Shown here one piece after another: positions 16,221 through 24,572 of a DNA stretch of 64,000 bases. The notes below the pieces were generated by a model. That model made no database searches, had not been told where the DNA came from, and saw nothing but the letters and a program-made list of their open reading frames with translations. The DNA is from Larkinella soli (GTDB taxonomy: Bacteria; Bacteroidota; Bacteroidia; Cytophagales; Spirosomataceae), in contig NZ_QTJY01000004.1 of NCBI RefSeq assembly GCF_003703975.1, positions 124,001-188,000 on the forward strand, given 5' to 3'. Numbering within the stretch: the first letter of the stretch is position 1; every line of letters starts with the position of its first letter. The translations under genes were made by a program, and so were the position numbers.

Positions 16221-18365
16221 TTAAATGAAAGATTTCAGCGGTCCATCACCACGGCTTCGTAGGCTTCCAGCCGCGGCAGTTCGAACTCCACATAACCGTC
16301 TTTCCAGCGAAACGGAATCCGCTTCTCCGAAGTCAGGGCAAAGAGTCGCGACGGCCGGAAGTCGGATTTGACCCGGAACGTCAGGTCGGCCACCGGAAGG
16401 GGGGGGGAAGTAGGTGTTGCCGCTGAAACCGGTCAGGTTGACGAGGTGCAGGATGGTGCCGTCGCCGGCCGTGCGCCCGACGTTGGCGGGGGTGTTCCGG
16501 GTATAGTCCTGCAGAATGACCTCTACCCGTTCGGGGGCGTTGGTGCTTAACAGCCGGCCGGTTTCCGGATAGACGTAGTCGAGTACGTCCAGCAGCAGGT
16601 TTTTATGCTGCTCGTAGCCATGCAGGTAGTAGAGTCGGCCGAGGTTCATCGGCAGAATCACGTTGACGCTCTTCCCCAGCCGTTTGACGCCCATGGCCTG
16701 ATACCCCGACGGCTCATGGCCGCCGATGATCTCGGGTGGGCCGGGGCGGCCTTTGGTCAGAATGGGCAGGAACACGTCATCGGCCGCTTTCAGGTCGTAG
16801 AGGCCAAGGTTGAACTTCCAGAAGAGCATTTTCTGCTTCGTGAAGCGTTTGAAAACGTCTCTGTTTTCGGGGCTGAGGTAGAATCCGGCGCCGTCGTGAT
16901 CCTTGTTCACGATCCGGGCGCCGAACAGTTCAAGGAGGTTTTCCGGGCTGTCGAACATCGTCCGGTTGGTGGCGATCAGGTTCGTGCCCTGCCGGTTCGC
17001 TTCCTTCAGCGCCTGCAGGGCTTCCGGGCTGAGGTAGGTAATCTCGGGCAGAATCAGCACCCGGTATTTTTTAATCTTGTCGGCCAGCGCCCCGATCTGG
17101 GCGTCTTCAATCAGGTCGAACGGAATGTGAGCCTCCTTCAGCATCAGCTGAATGCCGCGGTATTCCTGCATCGGCTCTCCGCTCGGCCAGGAGCCGGGCG
17201 CAATCACGGCGATGTCGGCTACGGAGCGGTATTTCCCGAAATAGGGTTCGTTCTTCTTATGGAGGGCATAGATTTTCCGGACCACGTCGAAGTTACGTTC
17301 GTCCTCATAGCCCCGCAGGTCGCCCATCAGGCTGATGTCCAGCCCCGACCCGTTGGCGATATTTTCGTACAGCCGGATGCCGACCTCCTCCGGCTCGACG
17401 GCGTTATAGCGCGACTGAAACGAAATCTGCTGGATGCTGCTGTTGCTGATGATGTGGTCCGGGAAGGAGTTCACGGCGCTGCCGACGTTGTCCGACGACA
17501 CATATGGCCAGTAAGGCAGGCTGTTGGTCTGCGACTCGTGCCGGATGATGTCCACGTATTTGTCCATGTAGGTGCAGATGGCGATCTGCGGGTTTTTCGA
17601 CTTCACCAGCGTGTGCAGCCGTTTGGACCAGTCTTCGACGGTAGCTTTTTTGAAAGCAAGGTATTTCTGAAAAACCGGGTCGGCCTTGTTTTCGACGGTC
17701 GGCAGGGTCAGGCCGTCGCTGTATTCGGCGAAGCGTTTTTTATCGTACTCGTTCTGATCGATGCCGTGGTATTTGCCCTCGTAGGGATTGTTGACCTGAT
17801 AGCCGGGCATATTCAGAAAGATGCCGTCGATGGGATAGTTGTCGATCACTTCCCCGATGATCTGAAAGGCCCGGTCCTGAACGTAGGGCGCGTTGATCGA
17901 CACCACGTACATGTCGGTATTGATGATCCGCTCGCCCTTCGGGGAGATGTAGCACCAGTCGGGATGGGCTTTGAAGATGCTTTCATGCACCCGGCTGAAG
18001 TCGAACCGCACCATGACCCGGATGCCGCGTTCGTGGCACTTCCGGATCACGTCGCCCAGCATTCCGGGCTTCATGTAGGGGTTCGTATACTGAAAATCCA
18101 GTTTGGTCGGGTAAAAGGCCATGATGCCGCCCGCGTTGATCAGCAGCGTGTTGGCGGAAAAGTCCTGAAGGTCTTTGAGCAGGGAATCCGGGTGGAGGGA
18201 AGCCGCTTCGTAGGCGGGCAGGTTCGTCTGAATGACGCGCAGATTATTGGCCTTCCACCAGGGCATGGTTTCCGGCCATTTTGCCGATTCGCCGGTTTTC
18301 TGGGCAACGGCGGTTTGGACCCATACGGCGAGTGCTGCCAGCAGCAGGGGGAAGGTTCTTTTCAT
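16221..18365 (-). CDS. secreted glycosidase-like protein (hypothetical GHL6/beta-galactosidase-trimer type), frameshifted at the C terminus
   Basis: A signal peptide (ending TAVAQ) precedes a TIM-barrel resembling hypothetical glycosyl hydrolase 6, with GIRVMVRFDFSRVH and IDGIFLNMPGY, and then a beta-galactosidase-trimerisation-like region (VLILPEITYLSPEALQALKE). The frame as read ends in an unrelated low-complexity tail after TYFPPP. At that point is a run of nine G (plus strand 16399-16407). With eight, the frame continues as LPVADLTFRVKSDFRPSRL to EAYEAVVMDR and stops at 16235-16237, which looks like the normal C-terminal domain. Either a sequence error or real slippage explains this. The substrate is unknown. 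It heads the operon with the TonB receptor. Confidence 0.8.
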   Translation of the reverse strand: MKRTFPLLLAALAVWVQTAVAQKTGESAKWPETMPWWKANNLRVIQTNLPAYEAASLHPDSLLKDLQDFSANTLLINAGGIMAFYPTKLDFQYTNPYMKPGMLGDVIRKCHERGIRVMVRFDFSRVHESIFKAHPDWCYISPKGERIINTDMYVVSINAPYVQDRAFQIIGEVIDNYPIDGIFLNMPGYQVNNPYEGKYHGIDQNEYDKKRFAEYSDGLTLPTVENKADPVFQKYLAFKKATVEDWSKRLHTLVKSKNPQIAICTYMDKYVDIIRHESQTNSLPYWPYVSSDNVGSAVNSFPDHIISNSSIQQISFQSRYNAVEPEEVGIRLYENIANGSGLDISLMGDLRGYEDERNFDVVRKIYALHKKNEPYFGKYRSVADIAVIAPGSWPSGEPMQEYRGIQLMLKEAHIPFDLIEDAQIGALADKIKKYRVLILPEITYLSPEALQALKEANRQGTNLIATNRTMFDSPENLLELFGARIVNKDHDGAGFYLSPENRDVFKRFTKQKMLFWKFNLGLYDLKAADDVFLPILTKGRPGPPEIIGGHEPSGYQAMGVKRLGKSVNVILPMNLGRLYYLHGYEQHKNLLLDVLDYVYPETGRLLSTNAPERVEVILQDYTRNTPANVGRTAGDGTILHLVNLTGFSGNTYFPPPSGGRPDVPGQIRLPAVATLCPDFGEADSVSLERRLCGVRTAAAGSLRSRGDGPLKSFI

Positions 18366-18429
18366 CGTGGGTCAGGACTCAGGGCGGAAGAACATGAATA
18401 CGGCTGTACAGACCAATTCGGCCTCATTA

Positions 18430-18437
18430 CAAAGGTA
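18430..18437 (-). promoter_or_regulatory. Bacteroidota -7 promoter element
   Basis: TACCTTTG on the minus strand, 64 bases before the glycosidase-like gene, the first gene of the three-gene operon running to 12780. Confidence 0.45.
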
Positions 18438-18489
18438 AAGGGCAAAGATTTAGGAAAATAGAGTTTAGAGGAAAACAAGCTGAATAGGA

Positions 18490-18879
18490 CTACCAGATCG
18501 TTTCTACAAAGGAAGACGCCTGAATAATGGGGTCATTGGTTATCAACTTTGCTTAAAGAAAACAGGAGGTGCCGGCAATGAGCCGGTCGTGAAGTTCAGG
18601 GATATCGGTGATTTGGAAAGCGGTTTCAATGATAGCAACAGTCAGGTCCTGAACAGTGTAGGAAGGGAACTGGTCGATATACAGCTTCAGTTCGGTCGGT
18701 AAAAGGTCAATTCGATTTCTTTCGGAGAGGTAACTTACTTCAACAATAACAATGGCTGGGATAAGAATTTTGCAAAGTCCCACGTCGGCCATCTGAAAAA
18801 TTTGCTTGACGGAAGGCGGCAGACGACGTTTTCCTACATACGACACTACCGCCATTGTATCCGCAACATATTGATTCAT
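18490..18879 (-). pseudogene. PIN-domain toxin cut by a premature stop
   Basis: The frame from 18879 reads 108 residues of a PIN domain (YVADTMAVVSYVG, the middle IVEVSYLSE, and IPELHDRLIAGTSCFL) and stops at a TAA at 18553-18555. The same frame continues beyond this stop as AKLITNDPIIQASSFVETIW to a TAG at 18490-18492, which is exactly the normal end of a PIN toxin. The lost part carries the LITND acidic residue of the active site. A single nonsense change therefore most likely inactivated the toxin. Full length would be 129 residues. Confidence 0.85.
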
Positions 18880-19109
18880 TCTTTAGGAAACTGCTGATCG
18901 AAATTTTCAAATTCATCTTCAAGATGCTGCCGTTCGCGGGTGTCCAACTGGCTTAATTCTTTCCGAATTTCATCCAGATTGTAATCCTCTCTGCTTAGAG
19001 CTTTCCTGCGAATGAAGACCACAAAATCAGCCACTTCACTTAAATATCTTTCCGGAAGGCCTTTTATCCCCTCTTTGATAAGCTCTTCCCAATTAACACC
19101 CGTGTTCAT
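18876..19109 (-). CDS. antitoxin partner of the truncated PIN toxin
   Basis: A 77-residue, charged, largely helical protein. VNWEELIKEGIKGLPERYLSEVADFVVFIRRKAL resembles DUF2281-type antitoxins, and the acidic tail (RQHLEDEFENFDQQF) would bind the toxin. It overlaps the toxin gene by ATGA (18876-18879). A degraded copy of the shared 60-base upstream element lies just before it. The antitoxin is intact although its toxin is broken. Confidence 0.75.
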   Translation of the reverse strand: MNTGVNWEELIKEGIKGLPERYLSEVADFVVFIRRKALSREDYNLDEIRKELSQLDTRERQHLEDEFENFDQQFPKE

Positions 19110-19121
19110 CGCATCAGTCGC

Positions 19122-19157
19122 TTAGGCATCGGCAAGATAACAAAATTCCGGCGACGT
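19122..19157. repeat. degraded copy of the toxin-antitoxin upstream element
   Basis: Keeps GGCAAGATAACAAAA and the flanking GGCGACG, but lacks about 16 internal bases compared with the copies at 26021-26080 and 26840-26899. It lies 12 bases before the antitoxin start codon. On the minus strand the shared core reads TTTTGTTATCTTGCCG, which contains a TATCTTG resembling a weak -7 promoter. Confidence 0.65.
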
Positions 19158-19174
19158 TCGTCCCTGCCAGACCA

Positions 19175-20503
19175 TTACCACCGCACCGCCTGGAACCGCC
19201 AGCCGGGCTGGACTTTCTGCATTTCGATCTCGTCGTCGCGCTTCGTCAGCCCGCAGGCGAGGTAGTTGCGGTGCAGGGCGGCCAGGGCCTCGCGGTCCAG
19301 CTCGACGCCCAGACCCGGCCCTTCCGGCACGGCCACCGACCCCTCCTCAAACCGGAACCGCCCGGCCGTAATCACCTCGTCCGACTGCCAGGGATAGTGC
19401 GTGTCCAGCGCGTAAGTGAGCTGCGGGAGGGCAGCGCCAAGGTGGACCATGGCCGCCAGCGAGATGCCGAGGTGGCTGTTGGAATGCATGGAAAGGCCCC
19501 GCCCGAACGTCTCGCAGATGCCTGCCAGCGTCATCGACGACCGCAGACCGCCCCAGAAGTGATGGTCGCTCAGGATGATGTCTTCCGACCCGAGCGCAAT
19601 GCTGTTCGGAATGTCCTCGAACGAAGTGGTACACATGTTGGTTGCCAGCGGGGTTTTCAGCGCCTTCCGGACGGTCGCCATGTTCTCCTGACCGCGGACG
19701 GGGTCTTCGAGATATTCCAGAATCGGCTCCAGCTGTTTTCCGTAGTTCAGGGCGGTTTCCAGCGTCCAGATCGCGTTGGGGTCGATGCGCAGCGGCACGT
19801 CGGGGCCGAAGGCTTCGCGCAGGGCAAACATGGCGTCCACTTCCTGCTGCGGTTCGAAAACGCCCCCCTTCAGCTTGATCGACTGGAAGCCGAACTCCCG
19901 GCACATGGCTTCGGCCTGAGCCACGATGCCGGCCGGAGTCAGGGCCTCGGCCTGCCGGGCGGCCGCCCAGCCCGTGGCGGCCGGGTCGGTTCCGAAGGCC
20001 AGCGGCCCGCCCGCACCCTTGTATTTGTAAAACAGATAGGCCGCAAACGGCACCCGGTCGCGCATTCGGCCGCCCAGCAGATCGACGACCGGCCGCCCGA
20101 CGACCTTCCCGATAATATCCAGGCAGGCCACCTCGACGGCGCTGAAAATGTGGACCAGTTTGCGCTGGTCCCAGGGCGTCAGTCCGCGTTCGGCGGCCGT
20201 TTCCTTCCCGAAATTCTGCGTCAGCACCTGCCGGATTTCGCTCAATTGAAACACGTCCCGCCCGACCAGCAGCTTCCCGGCGGCTTCCAGAGCCTCATCG
20301 GTGCTGCGGTTGCCCGGAATCTCGCTGATGCCCGAAATACCGTCGTCCGTGATCAGCTCCAGGATGGTGCGGAGGGCGTACGGCGCGTGCAGCCCGGCCG
20401 CATTGAGCAGGGGCGGGTCGACGACCGCAATGGGGGTGACGATGAATTCACGGATGCGGGGACCGGCTTTGGCGAAATGGGCAGGAGTGGGGTTAGACGT
20501 CAT
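19175..20503 (-). CDS. gudD: glucarate dehydratase-like enolase-superfamily enzyme
   Basis: Mandelate racemase/muconate lactonising superfamily, glucarate dehydratase branch: converts D-glucarate to 5-keto-4-deoxyglucarate. Catalytic features are K210-L-K212 in SIKLKGGVF, metal ligands D241 and N243 (RIDPNAIW) and E266 (LEDPVRG), the SDHHFWGG loop with D313, and H340 in MHSNSHLGIS as the general base. The ATG at 20503 overlaps the previous gene by 11 bases, suggesting translational coupling; the longer frame to 20551 lies mostly in that gene. The neighbours (aldolase, GntP permease) support sugar-acid breakdown. Confidence 0.9.
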   Translation of the reverse strand: MTSNPTPAHFAKAGPRIREFIVTPIAVVDPPLLNAAGLHAPYALRTILELITDDGISGISEIPGNRSTDEALEAAGKLLVGRDVFQLSEIRQVLTQNFGKETAAERGLTPWDQRKLVHIFSAVEVACLDIIGKVVGRPVVDLLGGRMRDRVPFAAYLFYKYKGAGGPLAFGTDPAATGWAAARQAEALTPAGIVAQAEAMCREFGFQSIKLKGGVFEPQQEVDAMFALREAFGPDVPLRIDPNAIWTLETALNYGKQLEPILEYLEDPVRGQENMATVRKALKTPLATNMCTTSFEDIPNSIALGSEDIILSDHHFWGGLRSSMTLAGICETFGRGLSMHSNSHLGISLAAMVHLGAALPQLTYALDTHYPWQSDEVITAGRFRFEEGSVAVPEGPGLGVELDREALAALHRNYLACGLTKRDDEIEMQKVQPGWRFQAVRW

Positions 20504-21599
20504 CGGATACGGTTTGCAGGAGGCCCTTGATATAACCGTAACAGAAAGCAAAAGCCTGAAGCTGGCTACTGCTGTCGGCGTGGGAGGGAACGTGGTCGGG
20601 CATGACCATGCCGTCGTAGCCTACGTCGCGAAGCGCCCGGACGACATGGAGAAAGTTCATATCGCCGTTATCGGGATAAACCTCCTGGAAGTTGTTCCAG
20701 CCGCCTTTGATGTTGCGCAGGTGAACATTGAAAATCTGTTTGCGCTCGCCCACCCACTTGATGATCGGAAAAATCTCGGTTTTCGGGTCTTTTAGACCCT
20801 CGGCGATGGAGCCGATGCAGAAGTTGAAGCCGTGATATTCGCTGTCGTACAGCTTGGCAAACCGCTTGATGCCTTCGAAAACGTTCGGGCTGTTCCAGCG
20901 GGTGATGCCGCGGTAGCCGACGGGCGTCGGGGGGTCGGCGATGTGGTTGGCGAGTTTCACCTTATACTCCTTCGCCACGGGCAGCAGCCGGTCCAGCAGG
21001 TAAGTGATCCGCTCGAACATCTGGTCGATGGACACGTCGCCGGCGACGGTTTTCGGGTCATTGCGCTTCAGGGCTTCCTCGTAGTTCCAGGTGCTGTAGG
21101 ACGCATTGCCGCGTTTGGGGTCGACGGTTTTGCCCGTTCGTAACACCGGCAGGATGGTCGTGTTGTAGTTCAGCACCTTGATCCCGGTTTTTCCGGCCAC
21201 CTGAATCATCTGCTGAAGAATCTCGATCTCGCGGTCGCGCTCGGGGCTTTTGCCGAGCATGATATTCGGGTATTCGGCCCGGTCAATGCCGGAAGACGCC
21301 AGCGGGAAGTGGTAGGCGTCCAGAGCGATGCCGTATTTCTCGCAGGCTTCCTTTTTTGCCAGCGAATCCTGAAGGTCCCAGCCGACGCCCGCGATGGTTT
21401 TGGGCGCACCCCCGTCGAGGTTGTAGACGCCATGCCGGGCCTTGAATTCGAGATTTTCCTTGCTGGTGCCGCCCGACTGGCAGCCGACTTTCATGAGTAC
21501 CTTCCTGGGTTTGGCCGCCGGGGCGGCTTCACCGGAACCGAAGGCGGCCGTGCCTACCGAACCGGTCGTCAGGACTTTGATAAAGGTTTGGCGTTTCAT
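20493..21599 (-). CDS. exported mannonate-dehydratase-like TIM-barrel protein
   Basis: The TIM barrel has signatures of the UxuA (D-mannonate dehydratase) family: the late FNVHLRNIKGGWNNFQEVYPD and VGYDGMVMPDHVPS near the end. Unusually, it begins with a Tat-like signal (MKRQTFIKVLTTGSVGTAAFGSGEAAPA), so it is probably exported, whereas UxuA is cytoplasmic. A substrate other than mannonate, or an isomerase role in the periplasm, is possible. A TTG at 21635 overlaps the permease stop; the ATG at 21599 places the signal peptide first. Confidence 0.78.
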   Translation of the reverse strand: MKRQTFIKVLTTGSVGTAAFGSGEAAPAAKPRKVLMKVGCQSGGTSKENLEFKARHGVYNLDGGAPKTIAGVGWDLQDSLAKKEACEKYGIALDAYHFPLASSGIDRAEYPNIMLGKSPERDREIEILQQMIQVAGKTGIKVLNYNTTILPVLRTGKTVDPKRGNASYSTWNYEEALKRNDPKTVAGDVSIDQMFERITYLLDRLLPVAKEYKVKLANHIADPPTPVGYRGITRWNSPNVFEGIKRFAKLYDSEYHGFNFCIGSIAEGLKDPKTEIFPIIKWVGERKQIFNVHLRNIKGGWNNFQEVYPDNGDMNFLHVVRALRDVGYDGMVMPDHVPSHADSSSQLQAFAFCYGYIKGLLQTVSDDV

Positions 21600-21631
21600 G
21601 GGAATACGGGTTTCATTCTGTTCAGGATCGT

Positions 21632-23077
21632 TCAAACCAGCGGAAAAAGCCGGGCAGCTATCAGGATCACCACCAGACCCGTGAGGCCCATGACCACGAG
21701 CAGGGGGGAGATGGTTTTCAGGGCCTCCTGCTCGGTCAGGTTGCTCAGCTTGCAGAGAATCCAGAAACCGGCGTCGTTCATCCAGGGCACCAGCTTCGAG
21801 CCGCAGCCGATCGCCAGGCCCAGATAGACCGGATTGAAAGCCAGACTGGTGCTGGAAGCCATGCCCGAAAGAATACCGGAAGCCGTAATCAGGGCCACCG
21901 TGGCCGAACCCTGGGCCGTCCGGACCACGGCCGCGATCAGAAACGCCATCGGGATGAGAGCCAGCTGGTAGTCCTGCGTCATGGCGGCAATGCGGGCGCT
22001 GATGCCCGTCTGCTGAAGCATTCCGCCGAAAGCGCCCCCGGCCGAGGTGATCAGGATAATGCCTCCTCCGCTCAGCAGGGCCGTCTGGACAAAGGCCGTC
22101 AGCCCTTCTTTCGTAGTCTTTTTCTGCGATACGACCAGCAGCAGGGCAATGATGCCCCCGGTCAGCACGGCGATGTTCTTATCCCCGAAAAACTGCACCC
22201 CTTCCACCACCACGCTGCCGAACGTCGATCGGGTGATCGGAGCCTCCGGCACCGCCAGGGTGTCCAGATAGGTGTCGATGCAGATGACTACCAACGGAAA
22301 CAGAATCGGCAGCAGAGAGACGCCCAGGGACGGCAGATTCCGGTCGTCGCGGTCGGCAATGGCTTTGATGTCTTCCAGTTTGGCATCCACCGAATCCCGG
22401 AGCGGAATCGGCCAGCGTCGGTTGGCCCAGAGCGCAAACAGATAGCCGGCCGAGATAGTGATCAGCCCGACGATCGTGCCGGCCACCATCATCAGACCGA
22501 TGGGAATGTGCATTTCTCCAACCAGAAACAGCGGCCCGGGTGCCGGCGGCACCAGCGAATTCGCCATGGCGGCTCCGGCCATGATGCACAGCACCAGCAG
22601 AAGATAATTCCGGCCGAGCCGCATCGTCATCACTTTCGCCAGCGGCATCATCAGGAAGATCACCGTATCGAAAAAGACCGGGATACCGATGAAGAAGCTG
22701 CTGATCAGAAACGCGATGGGGGCCTTGTCGGTGCCGGTCAGCCGGAGCATCGACCGCACAATCCGCTCGGCGGCCCCGCTTTCGAGCATACACTTGCCGA
22801 TAATGGCGGCCATGGCGATCAGGATGCCGATCTTGCCGGCGGTATTGCCGAATTCGGTGGCGATGCGCTCGCCGATGCTTTTTTTCGCCAGGGCGGCCGC
22901 TGCGGCCGGGGCGGTGCCTTTCGCCAGCGCATACTGCTCGACGGCCGAAGCCGGCGTCATCAGGGCCACGACGAACGCACCCACCAACAGCGCCAGAAAC
23001 GGATGCAGCTTCAACCCGATGATACCGCCGACCACAATCAATATGCCGACAGCCAGAATTACGAGAGGGTCATTCAT
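21632..23077 (-). CDS. GntP-family gluconate/sugar-acid permease
   Basis: A 481-residue inner-membrane H+ symporter of the GntP family with about 12-14 hydrophobic segments. Family motifs include FFIGIPVFFDTVIFLMMPLA and SLVPPAPGPLF in the first half and QGSATVALITASG in the second. It lies directly upstream of the mannonate-dehydratase-like gene and in the same direction as gudD and the aldolase gene, so uptake of a sugar acid such as glucarate, gluconate or a uronate is likely. Confidence 0.92.
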   Translation of the reverse strand: MNDPLVILAVGILIVVGGIIGLKLHPFLALLVGAFVVALMTPASAVEQYALAKGTAPAAAAALAKKSIGERIATEFGNTAGKIGILIAMAAIIGKCMLESGAAERIVRSMLRLTGTDKAPIAFLISSFFIGIPVFFDTVIFLMMPLAKVMTMRLGRNYLLLVLCIMAGAAMANSLVPPAPGPLFLVGEMHIPIGLMMVAGTIVGLITISAGYLFALWANRRWPIPLRDSVDAKLEDIKAIADRDDRNLPSLGVSLLPILFPLVVICIDTYLDTLAVPEAPITRSTFGSVVVEGVQFFGDKNIAVLTGGIIALLLVVSQKKTTKEGLTAFVQTALLSGGGIILITSAGGAFGGMLQQTGISARIAAMTQDYQLALIPMAFLIAAVVRTAQGSATVALITASGILSGMASSTSLAFNPVYLGLAIGCGSKLVPWMNDAGFWILCKLSNLTEQEALKTISPLLVVMGLTGLVVILIAARLFPLV

Positions 23078-23190
23078 GAAAGAAAGGTTTAGGAATTGGT
23101 TTCGGACTTTACCCCTAACCGCATCGGCGGCCCGGCCCCTGAAAGGGGGTTTAGATTCGCAAAGCCTGGTTAGCAGCGCAAAAGCCCCTT

Positions 23191-23346
23191 CAGAGGTTGT
23201 TTGGGGAAGGATTTTTGCCCTTCCGGGCGGTTTGTCATCCCGAGGAACGAGGGATCTGGTGGCTGAATGACCCGCCCTCTGGAGCGTCGAGCCCCAAGAT
23301 CCTTCCTGCGTCGGGATGACAAACCGCTTCCCCAGACAACCTCTCA
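23191..23346. repeat. palindromic repeat family B
   Basis: Nested inverted repeat. The inner arms are a perfect 17-base pair (GCGGTTTGTCATCCCGA at 23227-23243 and its complement at 23311-23327). Outer arms pair at 14 of 15 bases (23195-23209 with 23327-23341). The TGTCATCCCGAGGAACGAGGGATCT core resembles interspersed repeats known from many Bacteroidota. One end touches the stop codon of the aldolase gene. The remaining sequence between 23078 and 23190 shows no gene. Confidence 0.8.
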
Positions 23347-24150
23347 GGACGCGGGCGGTTGAGATGAAAAGTCGGAAACCGCCCGGCTTTCGCGCAGACC
23401 GGTCAGCCGTTTTGCCAGCTGCCGGGCGCCGTCGGCCACGAAGGTCGCATCGGAGCCGCAGGCCAGCATTCGGATGCCCAGGTCGTGGTACAACTGATAA
23501 TCATCCGGGTTGAAAAACAGGATGCCGGTGGCTTTTCCGGCTTTCTGAGCGGCATTGACCGTTTCCCGGAGGGCTTCCCGGAATTGCGGATGGTCGAACT
23601 GCCCGAAAATGCCCAGTTCCATCGACAGATCGGCGGGGCCGATGAACAGCACGTCGACGCCGTCGATGGCCGCGACCTCATCCAGATGGTTCAGCACCTC
23701 GACGGTTTCGATCTGCACCACGCCCAGAATCGTATCCCGCGACTGCTCGTAATACGTATTGAAATGCTGCCCGAAGCCCGTCGCCCGCACCATCTTGGCC
23801 ACACCCCGATTACCGTGGGGCGGGTAATGCAGACCGTTCACCACCTTCCGGGCGTCTTCCGGCCGGGTAATCTTCGGGCACATGATGCCTTCGGCACCCA
23901 GGTCCAGCACCCGGTGGATACGCTGGCTCTCCGAACTTTCGACCCGGACGATGGCGGCCGTCGGGGTGTGTTCGAGGGCCTGGAGCTGGGCCAGGACGTC
24001 GCGCTCGCCCCCGGCACCGTGTTCAAGGTCGATCAGCACCCAGTCGAAGCCCGCCAGCCCGACGATCTCGGCCGTGAGCGAACTGCCCAGATTCAGCCAG
24101 CAGCCGTTGACCGCTTCGCCCCGTTGTAGTCTCTGTTTCAGATTCTTCAT
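23344..24150 (-). CDS. HpcH/HpaI-family aldolase (2-dehydro-3-deoxyglucarate aldolase-like)
   Basis: A class II, metal-dependent pyruvate aldolase. It shows FDWVLIDLEHGAG, IVRVESSESQRIHRVLDLGAEGIMCPKI, the nucleotide/phosphate-type loop GNRGVAKMVRATGFG, VVQIETVEVLNHLDEVAAIDGVDVLFIGPADLSMELG. In the GarL reaction 5-keto-4-deoxyglucarate is split to pyruvate and tartronate semialdehyde, which would follow GudD here. The frame is open to 24207; the ATG at 24150 (MKNLKQRL) matches the family start. Its stop codon directly abuts repeat family B. Confidence 0.88.
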   Translation of the reverse strand: MKNLKQRLQRGEAVNGCWLNLGSSLTAEIVGLAGFDWVLIDLEHGAGGERDVLAQLQALEHTPTAAIVRVESSESQRIHRVLDLGAEGIMCPKITRPEDARKVVNGLHYPPHGNRGVAKMVRATGFGQHFNTYYEQSRDTILGVVQIETVEVLNHLDEVAAIDGVDVLFIGPADLSMELGIFGQFDHPQFREALRETVNAAQKAGKATGILFFNPDDYQLYHDLGIRMLACGSDATFVADGARQLAKRLTGLRESRAVSDFSSQPPAS

Positions 24151-24229
24151 GTCCCGTAAAGACGGAATCCCGGCGGCTTTACTTCTTATCCGGTCAGAAG
24201 CCGGCAAAGCGGGGTGGCCCTACCGCTTT

Positions 24230-24382
24230 TCAGGAAAGTTTTTCAATGCTTTTGTAATAAAACCGCTCACGGACGATTTTGCCGCCCTGCCAGTGCTGCA
24301 CGGAAACTTCTTTGAGTTTGTAGGGAATTCCTTCCTGACCGGTGAAGCGTAAAATCCACTCGGTAAAGACAATGCCCCGGTA
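24230..24382 (-). pseudogene. C-terminal remnant of a SnoaL-like (NTF2-fold) protein
   Basis: This 153-base frame reads YRGIVFTEWILRFTG, then KEVSVQHWQGGKIVRERFYY and KSIEKLS before a TGA at 24230-24232. That is the typical end of a SnoaL-like polyketide-cyclase/NTF2-fold protein. No start codon lies in frame before an in-frame TAG further upstream, so the N-terminal half is missing. It appears to be a deletion remnant between the aldolase and universal stress genes. The rest of 24151-24572 holds no other gene. Confidence 0.65.
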
Positions 24383-24572
24383 TGGAGGGAATTCAGAAGT
24401 TTGTCGGTCAGGGTGTCCGGGAGTTATCGATAGGATTAGCCCGTAAAGCTACGGGATTCATAAACAGGAAAATAACCCGCCAGGCAGCCGGATTGCCGGA
24501 AGCGCCGGGGCGGCCCGGGCTAAACATTCCGTTCATTCGACGGTTTGGCTACTAACAACCCCTTCAGCCGTT

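Noticed and set aside
16605-18461. Plus-strand open frame of 618 codons
   Set aside because: Antisense to the glycosidase-like gene; long shadow frames are common in GC-rich DNA and no domain is visible.
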